The position numbers were made by a program, and so were the translations under genes. The notes beneath the pieces were generated by a model. That model was given only the letters and a program-made list of their open reading frames with translations, had not been told where the DNA came from and searched no databases. From the NCBI GenBank assembly GCA_038207585.1, contig JBBQZP010000004.1, positions 106,255-170,254 of the forward strand: DNA of 64,000 nucleotides, given 5' to 3'. Source of the stretch: JBBQZP01 sp038207585. Lineage in GTDB: Bacteria > Pseudomonadota > Alphaproteobacteria > Rhodobacterales > Rhodobacteraceae. This document shows, piece after piece, positions 24,418 through 33,570 of the stretch (position 1 is its first letter; every line of letters begins with the position of its first letter).

Positions 24418-25095
24418 TTAATCCGCGAATCCCCGGAAGGCCGCGTACTCCTCCAACGCCGCGCGTTCGGTGCGGGTACGGTTGGCAGGGGCGGCGGTAT
24501 CCTCAGCCCCCAGGGCAATGCCGCAGATCACCATCTGGTCGGCGGGCAACCCCAGCGCCTCGTGCACCACATCGGCATGGCTTGCCAAAGCGCCGATGCC
24601 GCAGGTGGCAAGGCCCGCATCCACGGCGGCCAGTTGAAAGGTCTGGATCGCCATGCCAAGGTCCATGAATCCGCCCTCTCCCATGGCGCGGTCAAGGCTT
24701 ACAACGATGCCCACGGGCGCGTCAAAGAATCGGTAGTTGCGGTTGAACTGCGTCTGTCTCGCGGCGAGATCGCGCTTGTCGATCCCCAAGGCCGCGTAAA
24801 GCGCATACCCCGCCGCGCGTTGGCGGGCTTTGAGCGCGGGCGGGATCGGGTCGGGAAACCAACGGTATTCGGAAACCCTTGGGCGGCCTGCGTCGATGGC
24901 CGATTGCAGTGCAGCGCTTAAGCCTGCCAGCGGTGCGCCGGTCAGAACGGTAAAGAACCCCGGTTGCAGATTGGCCCCCGAAGGTGCGGTGCGCGCGGTT
25001 TGCAGAAGATCTGCCACAACGTCGCGTGGCACCGGATCGGGCCTGAAGGCGCGCACGGAACGCCGCGCGCGGGCAAGGGTTGCAAACCCGGTCAT
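24418..25095 (-). CDS. Nitroreductase-family flavoprotein
   Basis: The start at 25095 gives 225 residues (MTGFATLARARRSVRAFRPD). RARRSVRAF is the N-terminal FMN-binding motif; PSGANLQPG and GIGALASHADVV fit the family. The substrate is unknown. The start lies 14 bases after the bioY stop on the same strand, so it may belong to the bioMNY transcript. It is followed by a 60-base gap to the convergent thiolase gene. Confidence 0.85.
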   Translation of the reverse strand: MTGFATLARARRSVRAFRPDPVPRDVVADLLQTARTAPSGANLQPGFFTVLTGAPLAGLSAALQSAIDAGRPRVSEYRWFPDPIPPALKARQRAAGYALYAALGIDKRDLAARQTQFNRNYRFFDAPVGIVVSLDRAMGEGGFMDLGMAIQTFQLAAVDAGLATCGIGALASHADVVHEALGLPADQMVICGIALGAEDTAAPANRTRTERAALEEYAAFRGFAD

Positions 25096-25108
25096 GGGCG
25101 GTTCAGCG

Positions 25109-25651
25109 TCACGGGCGCGACAAAAGCGAACCGGGCCGGACGCGGGCAAGGCCTTGAGTGATGGCCGCGGCAAGGCCGACCTTGATCGCATCGCCGATCA
25201 GATAGGGTGTCACCAGCAGCGCCGCCTCGGGCAGGGTCTTGCCAAGAACCAGCGCCATTCCGGGAATACCAAAGGCATAGAGGACCACGATACCGCCCAA
25301 AGCCGCCCCGATCAGGCTGGCAAGGACCACGGGCGCGGGCATCCGTTCGGTGATCAGCCCGGCGACAAAGGCTGCGACCGGGAACCCCACCAGAAAGCCC
25401 ACCGACGGCCCGGCAAAAACCCCGATCCCGCCGCGCCCGCCGGACAGGATCGGCAAGCCAATGGCGACCAGCACCAGAAACAGCAGCACCGCCAGCGCCC
25501 CGCGACGCGCCCCCAGAACCGTTCCGCACAGCATCACGCCCAGCGATTGCGCGGTGATGGGCACGCCCGAGACAAGCGTGATCTGCGGCACCAGCCCCAG
25601 CACGGCAATCAGGGCGGCAAAGAGGGCGATATGTGTCAGATTTCGTTCCAA
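25109..25651 (-). CDS. bioY: Biotin transporter S component BioY
   Basis: The 180-residue membrane protein appears to use a TTG start with GAGGA about 5 bases upstream; no ATG fits. It has about six hydrophobic segments and the BioY signatures LVSGVPITAQSLGVMLCG and GRGGIGVFAGPSVGFLVGFP. It binds biotin as the substrate-specific part of an ECF transporter together with BioM and BioN, encoded just upstream. Biotin is needed by propionyl-CoA carboxylase, whose genes also lie in this window. Confidence 0.93.
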   Translation of the reverse strand: MERNLTHIALFAALIAVLGLVPQITLVSGVPITAQSLGVMLCGTVLGARRGALAVLLFLVLVAIGLPILSGGRGGIGVFAGPSVGFLVGFPVAAFVAGLITERMPAPVVLASLIGAALGGIVVLYAFGIPGMALVLGKTLPEAALLVTPYLIGDAIKVGLAAAITQGLARVRPGSLLSRP

Positions 25652-25681
25652 GGCATCCTCAATTCCGCGTCAGGTTTCGCT

Positions 25682-26272
25682 TCACAGCCCGCCGCGCGCG
25701 CGCAGCGCTTCGGCCACATGATCGGCATCGTCCAGAGCCATCAGAACCAGCGGCAGCACGATCCGCGCGTTGGGCCTGCGGGCCGAGCGTGCGCGCCATG
25801 CAAGGTGCAGCGCATTGGCCTTGGCCAGCAGGACCGGGGTAAAGCGGATCACAAGCGCAATGGCAAGCGCCAGCGTGCGGGGCGGCAGGCCAATCCGCGC
25901 CAACGGGGCCGCCAGCCGCTCCAAAAGGTGCAGCATGTCATCCAGCCGCGTGGTCATCGTGACCAGATTGGCAAGTGCGACCAGCGTCACCACCCGTGCA
26001 AGGATCAGCGCCCCCGCTGACCATGCGCCCGTCCAAAGATGCCAAATCGCCAGAATGACAACGATCATCCACAACGGTCGCAGCATGGCCAGCCCGTGCC
26101 GCGCAAAATCGCGCCCCTGCAAAAGATAGACCGCCGCCACCGTCACCGCCGCAGGCCAGACCAGTACCGGGAACGCGACCACGGCAACCGACGCCACCGA
26201 CAGTGCCCCCAGCTTCACCCCGGCAGGCCAGCGGTGTAGTGCTGTTTCAACGGGTGAGGTCAGTGTCAGCAT
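25682..26272 (-). CDS. bioN: Biotin ECF transporter transmembrane protein BioN (EcfT)
   Basis: This 196-residue EcfT-type protein has four or five membrane segments in the first ~115 residues. The cytoplasmic coupling region follows, with a conserved AXA-type motif region (AWRARSARRPNAR) and ALRARGG at the end. It links BioY to the BioM ATPase. Its start lies inside the bioM reading frame (26-base overlap), indicating coupled translation. Confidence 0.9.
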   Translation of the reverse strand: MLTLTSPVETALHRWPAGVKLGALSVASVAVVAFPVLVWPAAVTVAAVYLLQGRDFARHGLAMLRPLWMIVVILAIWHLWTGAWSAGALILARVVTLVALANLVTMTTRLDDMLHLLERLAAPLARIGLPPRTLALAIALVIRFTPVLLAKANALHLAWRARSARRPNARIVLPLVLMALDDADHVAEALRARGGL

Positions 26273-27002
26273 CGGCCGCCCCCAGGTGCTCCATCTCGAC
26301 CCGGAACGCCGGGATCACATCGCCCGGCGCACCGTCCGCGCGGACGCGGCCCGCATCCAGCCAGATCACCCGCGCATAACCCGCAAGCATCGCCGGGTCA
26401 TGCGTGATGGTAATCAGCCGCTGTGGTGCGGCGTCCAGCGCGCGTGTCAGCCGCATTGTCGTTGGCAAGTCCAGTCCGGCAAAGGGTTCGTCCAGCAGGA
26501 TCGTCGCGGGCGCCATCGCCAGAATTGCCATCAGGCACAGATAGTGCCGCTGGCCGTGACTCAGTGTCGCAACGGGTGCTTTTGCCCAATGCACGCGCCC
26601 TTCGGCGTCTAGAACACCGCGCGCCGCCACTTTGGCCTCGGCATCGCTGCGGCCCTGCTGGCGCAGACCAAAGGCCAGTTCCTCCTCCACCGTGGGAAAG
26701 ATGATCTGGTGATCGGGATTCTGGAACAGGATGCCAATTTCGCGCAGCATCGCGCGGCGGTCCGAAGGGTCCACCCCGCCGACCCGGACGCAGCCTGATG
26801 TGGGGGCAACCAACCCCGCTATCAGCCGCAACAGCGTGGTCTTGCCCGACCCGTTACGCCCCAGAATACCGATGCGACTTTCGCTCAGATGCAGATTCAG
26901 GCCGGCAAGAATGGTGGTCTGGCCAACGCGGTAACCTGCATCAATCAACTCAGGCCCTGTGGAAACTGGTCCCGTTTGATCTGGCCACTTCGGATATTGC
27001 AC
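26247..27002 (-). CDS. bioM: Biotin ECF transporter ATPase BioM (EcfA)
   Basis: The start is a GTG at 27002 with GAGGG 6 bases upstream, giving 251 residues. Walker A is GRNGSGKTTLL, the signature is LSHGQ (His in place of the second Gly of LSGGQ), and Walker B is TILLDEPFAGLD. BioM energises biotin uptake with BioN and BioY. It is the first gene of the bioMNY operon; the promoter would lie in the 27003-27084 gap. Confidence 0.92.
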   Translation of the reverse strand: MQYPKWPDQTGPVSTGPELIDAGYRVGQTTILAGLNLHLSESRIGILGRNGSGKTTLLRLIAGLVAPTSGCVRVGGVDPSDRRAMLREIGILFQNPDHQIIFPTVEEELAFGLRQQGRSDAEAKVAARGVLDAEGRVHWAKAPVATLSHGQRHYLCLMAILAMAPATILLDEPFAGLDLPTTMRLTRALDAAPQRLITITHDPAMLAGYARVIWLDAGRVRADGAPGDVIPAFRVEMEHLGAADADTDLTR

Positions 27003-27084
27003 CGCATTCCCTCTTAAGGCTGGTCCACGGGGTACAATCGCCCTGAAAGCACCGCCGGCACATCAGGACCAACGGCCAGACCCT

Positions 27085-27172
27085 TTCATTTTGATACAAA
27101 TATCCTGCGGGGGTGCGGGGGCGCAAGGCCCCCGCTCTATCGACAAGACTGGGGGCGCAAGGCCCCCGCTCT
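27085..27172 (-). repeat. Dispersed intergenic element, copy 3, with duplicated GC hairpin
   Basis: On the minus strand this is CAGGATATTTGTATCAAAATGAAAG (27085-27109 region) preceded by two tandem copies of a 22-base sequence (27117-27138 and 27151-27172). Each copy folds as GGGGGC..GCCCCC. It begins 22 bases after the gabT stop and lies in the direction of gabT transcription, so it may be the terminator of gabT. Confidence 0.6.
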
Positions 27173-27194
27173 GACAGCAAGACCGGAAGCGGTT

Positions 27195-28472
27195 TCAGCC
27201 CTGGCGCGCTGCGGCGACCGATGCATCCAGAATATCCATCGCCTCGGCGAAATGCGCATCGGGAATGGTGATCGGTGCAAGGAAACGGATCACGTTGCCG
27301 TAAACGCCGCAGGTCAAAAGGATCAGCCCGCGCTTCAGCGCCTCCATCCGGACCCGGCTGGTAAAGCCTGCGTCGGGCTCGTGTGTGCCGGGGTTGGCGA
27401 ATTCGACGGCCACCATGAAGCCGGGTCCCCGGATGTCGCTGATTTCAGGGGTCACCGACCGGATCGCCTCAAGCCGTTGCTTCAGCCGACCGCCCAGCGC
27501 GTTGGCGCGGGCGCACAGGTCTTCTTCCTCGATCACGTCAAGCACGGCGTTGGCGGCGGCAATCCCCAAAGGGTTACCGCCGTAAGTGCCGCCCAGACCA
27601 CCCGGGTGGGCCGCATCCATCAGGTCGGCACGGCCCGTCACGGCTGCGAGGGGCAAACCACCCGCCAACCCCTTGGCCATCGTGGTGATATCGGCGGCCA
27701 CATCATAGCCGTGCATCGCGAACAGCGTGCCGGTGCGGGCAAAACCGGTTTGCACCTCATCCGCGATCATCACGATGCCATGCTCATCACACAGCTTGCG
27801 GATCGCGCGGACCAGTTCCTTGGGCGCGGGATAAAAGCCGCCCTCGCCCTGCACCGGTTCAAAGATGATGGCGGCGACGCGCGCCGGGTCCAGATCGGCT
27901 TTGAAAAGCTTGGTCAAACCCGCCATGGCATCGGCGGTAGAGATATCATGCACCTCTTGCGGGAAAGGGATGTGCCAGACATCGGGCATCATCGCGCCAA
28001 AGCCCTTTTTGTAGGGCTCGACCTTGCCGGTCAGGCTCATCCCCATAAAGGTCCGCCCGTGGAACGCGCCACCAAAGGCGATGACCGCATTGCGCCCCGT
28101 GGCGATGCGGGCGATTTTCACCGCATTCTCGCAGGCCTCGGCACCCGTGGTGACAAAGACGGTTTTCTTGGCGAAATCGCCCGGCACGGCGGCGTTCAGA
28201 CGCTCGGCCAGACGGATGTAGGATTCGTAGGGCAGCACCTGATGGCAGGTGTGGGTAAAGCGGCTCATCTGCTCGGTCACCGCTGCCATCACGCGCGGGT
28301 GGCAATGCCCGGTGTTGACCACCGCGATGCCTGCGGCAAAGTCGATATAGCGGTTGCCCTCGATATCCCAGATTTCCGAGTTCAGGGCTCGGTCGGCGTA
28401 GATCTGCGTCATCATGCCGACGCCGCGCGAAATGGCATCGTCCCGGCGTTTGGCGACTTCGGCGTTCAGCAT
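27195..28472 (-). CDS. gabT: 4-aminobutyrate aminotransferase GabT
   Basis: This 425-residue class III aminotransferase includes NTGHCHPRV, VTTGAEACENAVK, IADEVQTGFARTG and TTMAKGLAGGLPLAAV, whose Lys binds PLP. It transfers the amino group of GABA to 2-oxoglutarate, giving succinic semialdehyde. Length and motifs fit GabT, although related omega-amino transaminases cannot be excluded. No gabD or regulator lies beside it. Confidence 0.93.
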   Translation of the reverse strand: MLNAEVAKRRDDAISRGVGMMTQIYADRALNSEIWDIEGNRYIDFAAGIAVVNTGHCHPRVMAAVTEQMSRFTHTCHQVLPYESYIRLAERLNAAVPGDFAKKTVFVTTGAEACENAVKIARIATGRNAVIAFGGAFHGRTFMGMSLTGKVEPYKKGFGAMMPDVWHIPFPQEVHDISTADAMAGLTKLFKADLDPARVAAIIFEPVQGEGGFYPAPKELVRAIRKLCDEHGIVMIADEVQTGFARTGTLFAMHGYDVAADITTMAKGLAGGLPLAAVTGRADLMDAAHPGGLGGTYGGNPLGIAAANAVLDVIEEEDLCARANALGGRLKQRLEAIRSVTPEISDIRGPGFMVAVEFANPGTHEPDAGFTSRVRMEALKRGLILLTCGVYGNVIRFLAPITIPDAHFAEAMDILDASVAAARQG

Positions 28473-28554
28473 GGCGGATCTCCTGTTGGTGTTCGGTTCA
28501 TTTGATCAAAAATCAGCGTAAAGTTCAATCGCGATCGCGTGCTGTGGCGGCGGA

Positions 28555-28588
28555 GCCTTCGGCGAGGATATTTGGGTCAAAATGAAAG
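28555..28588 (+). repeat. Dispersed intergenic element, copy 2
   Basis: CCTTCGGCGAGG (small stem), GATATTT, then TCAAAATGAAAG. It lies between the divergent gabT and dprA genes, so here it is not downstream of a plus-strand gene. No gene is visible in the 28473-28654 gap. Confidence 0.6.
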
Positions 28589-28654
28589 CGGCTGAGTGTC
28601 GGGATTCAGGAAGTATTAACCACTCGGGCGGCAGGTTGAAGCCAGAGGTGCGCG

Positions 28655-29755
28655 ATGACGACAGGTGAAGAACGGGCGATTCTGCGGCTTATCCGGTCGC
28701 GGCGGGTGGGAGCGGTGACGTTCCACCGGCTGGTGGCCGAACATGGCTCGGCCTTGGCGGCGCTGGAGGCGCTGCCGGGGATCGCGCGCGCGGCGGGGGT
28801 TGAAGGCTATGCCGTTTGCCCCGAGGAAGTTGTCGCGCATGAATTGCGGGCCGGCAAGGCGGCAGGGGCGCGGCTTTTGTGTTTTGGCCACGCCGATTAT
28901 CCGCCCGCGCTGATGGACCTTTCCGATGCGCCCCCGGTTCTGTGGGCGCAGGGCGATGTGGCCCTGCTACAGCGCCCGATGGTGGCGCTGGTGGGGGCGC
29001 GCAATGCGTCGTCGCTGGGGATGCGGATGACGCGCAAGCTGGCGGAAAGCCTTGGTGCTGCGGGGTTTGTCGTGGTGTCGGGTCTGGCGCGGGGCATTGA
29101 TGCCGAGGCGCATCAGGCGGCTTTGGCGCGCGGCACGGTGGCGGTTCAGGCGGGCGGGGTCGATGTGATTTACCCAACCGAGAATGCGGAGCTTGCCGCG
29201 CAAATTGCGGCATCCGGCTGCCGGGTGTCGGAGCAACCGATGGGCACCGAACCGCAGGCGCGGCATTTTCCCTTGCGCAACCGGATCGTGTCGGGTCTGG
29301 CGCAGGCCGTGGTGGTGGTTGAGGCGGCGGCGCGGTCGGGCAGCCTGATCACCGCAAAGAATGCGCTGGATCAGGGGCGCGAGGTGCTGGCGGTGCCGGG
29401 CCATCCATTCGATGCGCGTGCGGCGGGGTGCAACATGCTGATCCGCGACGGGGCTACATTGGTGCGCGGTGCCAGCGACGTGATCGAGGCGCTGGGCGGG
29501 CAGGCTGTTCACGAAGCACCGCTTGAAGCTGCACCCCCCTTGCCCGGCCCGGTGCCCGCGCGCCGGCCTTTGGCGGAAGCATCCGCGCTGCATTCGATGA
29601 TTCTGGACCGGCTGGGCCCCAGCCCCCTGGCCGAGGATCAACTGATCCGCGACCTTGCCATGCCGCCCGCCGACATCGCAACGCAGCTTCTGACGCTGGA
29701 GCTGGAGGGCAAGGTTCTGCGGCAGGCGGGCGGGCTTTTGTCGCGGGCGGTATAG
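28655..29755 (+). CDS. dprA: DNA-processing protein DprA
   Basis: The 366-residue protein has an N-terminal HhH/SAM-like region, a Rossmann-type DprA core (about 60-285; VALVGARNASSLGMRMTR, SGLARGIDAEAHQAAL, FPLRNRIVSGLAQAVVVVEAA, SGSLITAKNALDQGREVLAVPG) and a C-terminal winged-helix region (about 305-366). DprA loads RecA onto incoming single-stranded DNA in transformation and related uptake, including gene transfer agent acquisition in Rhodobacter. It is followed 108 bases later by topA. Confidence 0.96.
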   Translation: MTTGEERAILRLIRSRRVGAVTFHRLVAEHGSALAALEALPGIARAAGVEGYAVCPEEVVAHELRAGKAAGARLLCFGHADYPPALMDLSDAPPVLWAQGDVALLQRPMVALVGARNASSLGMRMTRKLAESLGAAGFVVVSGLARGIDAEAHQAALARGTVAVQAGGVDVIYPTENAELAAQIAASGCRVSEQPMGTEPQARHFPLRNRIVSGLAQAVVVVEAAARSGSLITAKNALDQGREVLAVPGHPFDARAAGCNMLIRDGATLVRGASDVIEALGGQAVHEAPLEAAPPLPGPVPARRPLAEASALHSMILDRLGPSPLAEDQLIRDLAMPPADIATQLLTLELEGKVLRQAGGLLSRAV

Positions 29756-29863
29756 CGAGCTTTTCGCGGGATTTCGCGCCCAAAACCAACCTCCATTGAC
29801 ATCCCGTGCCATTCGCCCACATCTAACCCCGCCACCCATCGGGGCGGCAGAAGTGAGGGTTTC

Positions 29864-32464
29864 ATGGCAGTCGTCGTCGTCGAGTCACCGGCCAAGGCCA
29901 AGACAATAAACAAATATCTTGGTTCCGGTTACACGGTTCTTGCGTCTTATGGCCATGTCCGCGACCTGCCGCCCAAAGACGGCTCGGTCGACCCCGACGA
30001 CAATTTCGCGATGAAATGGGAAGTGGCGGCTGACAGCAAAAAGCACATCCGCGCGATTACCGAGGCGCTGAAATCCGACAATGAACTGATCCTTGCAACC
30101 GACCCCGACCGTGAGGGCGAGGCGATTTCCTGGCATCTTCAGGAAGCGCTGGCCTCCAGCCTGAAAAAGGGCGCGAAGGTCAGCCGCGTAACCTTCAACG
30201 CCATCACCAAGGCCGCCGTGACCGAGGCGATGAAGAACCCGCGTCAGGTCGATGTGCCGCTGGTGGATGCTTATCTTGCCCGCCGCGCGTTGGATTATCT
30301 GGTGGGCTTTACCCTGTCGCCGGTCCTCTGGCGCAAGCTGCCGGGGGCGAAATCGGCGGGTCGGGTGCAATCGGTCTGCCTGCGTCTGATCGTCGAGCGC
30401 GAGATGGAGATCGAGGCGTTCCGCGCCCGTGAATTCTGGACGGTGGGCGCAACCCTCGCCACCCCGCGCGGGCAGGAATTCGAGGCGCGGCTGACTGTGC
30501 TGGGCGGCAAGAAGCTGGACAAATTCGACATACCCACATCCGAAGCCGCTGAAATCGCCGTGCAGGCTGTCACTTCCCGCACATTATCCGTGCAATCGGT
30601 TGAGGCCAAGCCTGCTGCGAGGAACCCGTCGGCGCCCTTCATGACATCGACGTTGCAGCAAGAGGCCAGCCGCAAGTTCGGCATGGGCGCCAAGCAGTGC
30701 ATGAACGCCGCCCAGCGGCTTTATGAGGCCGGGCACATCACTTACATGCGGACCGACGGCATCGACATGGCCCCCGAGGCTGTGATGGCCGCCCGCGATG
30801 CGATCAAGGACAGGTTCGGGGCGGCTTATGTGCCCGACTCGCCCCGGATGTATAAGAACAAGGCGAAAAACGCGCAGGAAGCGCATGAATGTATCCGCCC
30901 CACCGACATGGCCGCCGATACCGAAAGCCTGCGCCTGACGGAAGGCGATCAGCGCAAGCTTTATGACCTGATCTGGAAGCGGACCATCGCAAGTCAGATG
31001 GCGGCCGCCCGGCTGGAACGCACTACTGTTGATGTGGCCAGCGCCGACGCACAGGTGGTTTTGCGGGCGACGGGGCAGGTGGTGTTGTTCGATGGTTTTC
31101 TCAAGGTCTACGAGGAAGGCCGCGACGATGAAGACGACGACGAAGGCCGCCTGCCGCAGATCATGCAGGGTGAGACGGTCGAGAAGCGCAAGGTCGACCC
31201 CGAGCAGCATTTCACCCAGCCCCCGCCGCGCTATACCGAAGCGACGCTGGTCAAGCGCATGGAAGAACTGGGCATCGGGCGGCCCTCGACCTATGCCAGC
31301 ATCCTGACCACGATTGTGGACCGCGAATATGTCCGCAAGGACAAGAACCGTCTGTTCCCCGAAGACAAGGGGCGGTTGGTTACGGCGTTCCTGACCAACT
31401 ATTTCCGCAAATATGTGGAATACGATTTCACCGCCGATCTGGAAGGCCAGCTTGACGATGTCTCGGCAGGCGACCGTGATTACAAGGATGTGCTGGCCCG
31501 GTTCTGGCGCGATTTTTCCGCCGCCATCGCCGAAACCGCCGATCTGCGCATCGGCGAAGTGCTGACCAAGATTGATGAATTTCTGGCGCCGCATCTGTAC
31601 CCGCCGCGCGCCGATGGCTCGGACCCGCGCATATGTCAGGTCTGCGGTACGGGTCGGCTGCATCTGAAAACTGCGCGCTCGGGTGGCGCGTTCATCGGCT
31701 GCGGCAATTATCCGGAATGTCGCTATACCCGGCCCATTTCTGTATCGGGCGAGGAAGACGGCGCAATTCCCCCCGAAGGCCGCATCTTGGGCGAAGAGGA
31801 CGGACTGCAGGTCAGCCTGCGCTCGGGCCGTTTTGGCCCCTATGTTCAAAAGGGTGAGGCGACGGAAGAGGCCCCCAAGCCCCCCCGTGCCAGCATCCCC
31901 AAAGGCTGGGAGCCCGACGCGCTGACGCTGGAGCGGGCGCTGATGCTGTTGCACCTGCCACGCGAAATCGGCCCGCATCCTGAAGATGGCGAGATGGTCG
32001 AGGCGGCGATCGGCCGTTATGGCCCTTATGTCAAGCACAACAAGACCTACGCCAACCTGCCCGATGTCGAAGAGGTTTTCACCATCGGCATGAACCGCGC
32101 CGTCGAAGTTCTGGCGCAGAAATTCAGCCGTGGTCGCGGTGCCTCTGCCCCGGCCGAGCCGCTGCGGGCCTTGGGCGACCATCCCGACGGTGGTGCCATT
32201 GCGGTGATGCCAGGGAAATACGGGCCCTATATCAAATGGGAAAAGGTCAACGCGACCCTGCCCAAAGAACTTACCCCGGAAGCGGTGACGCTGGAAGAAG
32301 CGTTGGCGCTGATTGCCGAGAAGGCTGCGAAGTCACCCGGCAAGAAGAAGGCGGCCCCTAAAAAGGCGGCGGCCAAAAAGCCTGCTGCCAAGAAACCGGC
32401 TGCGAAACCGGTCGCCAAAAAGGCTGCGGAACCCAAAGCGCCGGCCAAAAAGGCGGCTGAATAG
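29864..32464 (+). CDS. topA: DNA topoisomerase I TopA
   Basis: The 866-residue enzyme begins with the Toprim domain (VVVVESPAKAKTINKYLG; DPDREGEAISWHL). The active-site Tyr lies in TYMRTDG (about 300), and GRPSTYASI is conserved. A C4 zinc ribbon follows near 590-625 (CQVCGTGRLH..IGCGNYPEC), then Topo C-repeats (FGPYVQKG, RYGPYVKHN, KYGPYIKW). The last ~45 residues are Lys/Ala/Pro-rich and likely bind DNA non-specifically. It relaxes negative supercoils. The dprA-topA order is common. Confidence 0.98.
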   Translation: MAVVVVESPAKAKTINKYLGSGYTVLASYGHVRDLPPKDGSVDPDDNFAMKWEVAADSKKHIRAITEALKSDNELILATDPDREGEAISWHLQEALASSLKKGAKVSRVTFNAITKAAVTEAMKNPRQVDVPLVDAYLARRALDYLVGFTLSPVLWRKLPGAKSAGRVQSVCLRLIVEREMEIEAFRAREFWTVGATLATPRGQEFEARLTVLGGKKLDKFDIPTSEAAEIAVQAVTSRTLSVQSVEAKPAARNPSAPFMTSTLQQEASRKFGMGAKQCMNAAQRLYEAGHITYMRTDGIDMAPEAVMAARDAIKDRFGAAYVPDSPRMYKNKAKNAQEAHECIRPTDMAADTESLRLTEGDQRKLYDLIWKRTIASQMAAARLERTTVDVASADAQVVLRATGQVVLFDGFLKVYEEGRDDEDDDEGRLPQIMQGETVEKRKVDPEQHFTQPPPRYTEATLVKRMEELGIGRPSTYASILTTIVDREYVRKDKNRLFPEDKGRLVTAFLTNYFRKYVEYDFTADLEGQLDDVSAGDRDYKDVLARFWRDFSAAIAETADLRIGEVLTKIDEFLAPHLYPPRADGSDPRICQVCGTGRLHLKTARSGGAFIGCGNYPECRYTRPISVSGEEDGAIPPEGRILGEEDGLQVSLRSGRFGPYVQKGEATEEAPKPPRASIPKGWEPDALTLERALMLLHLPREIGPHPEDGEMVEAAIGRYGPYVKHNKTYANLPDVEEVFTIGMNRAVEVLAQKFSRGRGASAPAEPLRALGDHPDGGAIAVMPGKYGPYIKWEKVNATLPKELTPEAVTLEEALALIAEKAAKSPGKKKAAPKKAAAKKPAAKKPAAKPVAKKAAEPKAPAKKAAE

Positions 32465-32490
32465 GCGTCGGCAGCACACCCTGAACCGCC

Positions 32491-32517
32491 GCAGCCCCGG
32501 ACCTGATCCGGGGCTGC
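32491..32517. terminator. Palindromic element in a convergent gap (copy 2), 11-bp perfect stem
   Basis: GCAGCCCCGGA (32491-32501), loop CCTGA, TCCGGGGCTGC (32507-32517). The inner 21 bases are the exact reverse complement of the element at 10441-10461. It lies between convergent topA and choV and likely ends transcription on both strands. Confidence 0.65.
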
Positions 32518-32544
32518 GCTTCTCCTCGATTCGGCACCACTTCC

Positions 32545-33570
32545 TTACCCCTGCGGATCAATCAGCTTTGCCATCACCTGCGCTGCATGGATCACCCCGC
32601 AGGCAGCACCCTGATCGGTCACGCCAATTTCGGCCGCGCCATCGCGCAGCATCTCCATCACCTGCCGGACCGGGGTTTCGGCATCGACCGACGGGCCGCT
32701 GCAGGCGCCCGCAACCATCACATCCCGCGCCGTCAGCACCGACAACGGGTTCATGTGGGCGACAAAATCCGCGACGTAGTCTGACACCGGGTTCGCGATG
32801 ATCTCGCGCGCTGTGCCGCACTGCACGATCCGCCCGCCCTCCATCAAGGCAATACGGTTGCCGATTTTGAACGCCTCATCCAGATCGTGGCTGACAAAGA
32901 CGATGCTGCGCTTCAGCTTGGCTTGCAGGTCCAGAAGTTCATCCTGCAACCGCGCCCGGATCAACGGGTCCAGTGCCGAAAACGGCTCGTCCATCAAGAG
33001 GATCGGCGCTTGCGTCACGAAGGCACGCGCCAGACCCACGCGCTGCTGCATGCCGCCCGACAATTCGCCCACCTTACGGTCCGCCCATTGGCTCAGGTTC
33101 ACCAGCGCCAACTGCTCCTCGACCCGGTCGCGCCGCCCCGCCGGGGGAATGCCCGCAAGCTCCAGCCCCAGCCCGACATTCTCGCGCACCGTGCGCCAAG
33201 GCAGCAGGCCAAAGGCCTGAAAAACCATCGCAATCTTGTTCAACCGCAGATCGCGCAGCCGGTCTTTGGGGGCATGGGTCACCGACACCATCGCGTTGCC
33301 GTCCCAAACCCGAACATCGCCCCGCACAACAGGATTAAGCCCGTTCACCCCCCGCAGAAGCGTCGATTTACCGGACCCCGACAGCCCCATCAGCACCAGA
33401 ATCTCGCCCTCGGCCACGGTCAGCGAGCAATCATGCACGCCCAGAACCTGCCCGGTGGAGGCCTGGATTTCCGACCGCGACTGCCCCTTGTCCATCAACG
33501 GCAGGGCACGGTCCGGCGCGTCACCGAACACGATGGAGACGCGATCAAACTCTACAGCATTGCGGGTCAT
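32545..33570 (-). CDS. choV: Choline/betaine ABC transporter ATP-binding protein ChoV
   Basis: The 341-residue ATPase has Walker A GLSGSGKSTLL, signature LSGGMQQRVGLARA, Walker B PILLMDEPFSALDP and a CBS-like C-terminal region. It is of the ProV/OpuAA type. With ChoW and ChoX it imports choline for BetA, encoded across the operator. Its start overlaps the ChoW stop by 4 bases. Confidence 0.93.
   Translation of the reverse strand: MTRNAVEFDRVSIVFGDAPDRALPLMDKGQSRSEIQASTGQVLGVHDCSLTVAEGEILVLMGLSGSGKSTLLRGVNGLNPVVRGDVRVWDGNAMVSVTHAPKDRLRDLRLNKIAMVFQAFGLLPWRTVRENVGLGLELAGIPPAGRRDRVEEQLALVNLSQWADRKVGELSGGMQQRVGLARAFVTQAPILLMDEPFSALDPLIRARLQDELLDLQAKLKRSIVFVSHDLDEAFKIGNRIALMEGGRIVQCGTAREIIANPVSDYVADFVAHMNPLSVLTARDVMVAGACSGPSVDAETPVRQVMEMLRDGAAEIGVTDQGAACGVIHAAQVMAKLIDPQG

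Noticed and set aside
27117..27172. Tandem GGGGGC..GCCCCC repeats as a CRISPR-like array
   Set aside because: Only two copies with a 12-base spacer, each a self-complementary hairpin after a stop codon; no cas genes; fits a terminator or repeat element.
30584..32182. 532-residue open frame on the minus strand opposite topA
   Set aside because: topA has all its motifs on the plus strand; this frame has none and is an antisense shadow.
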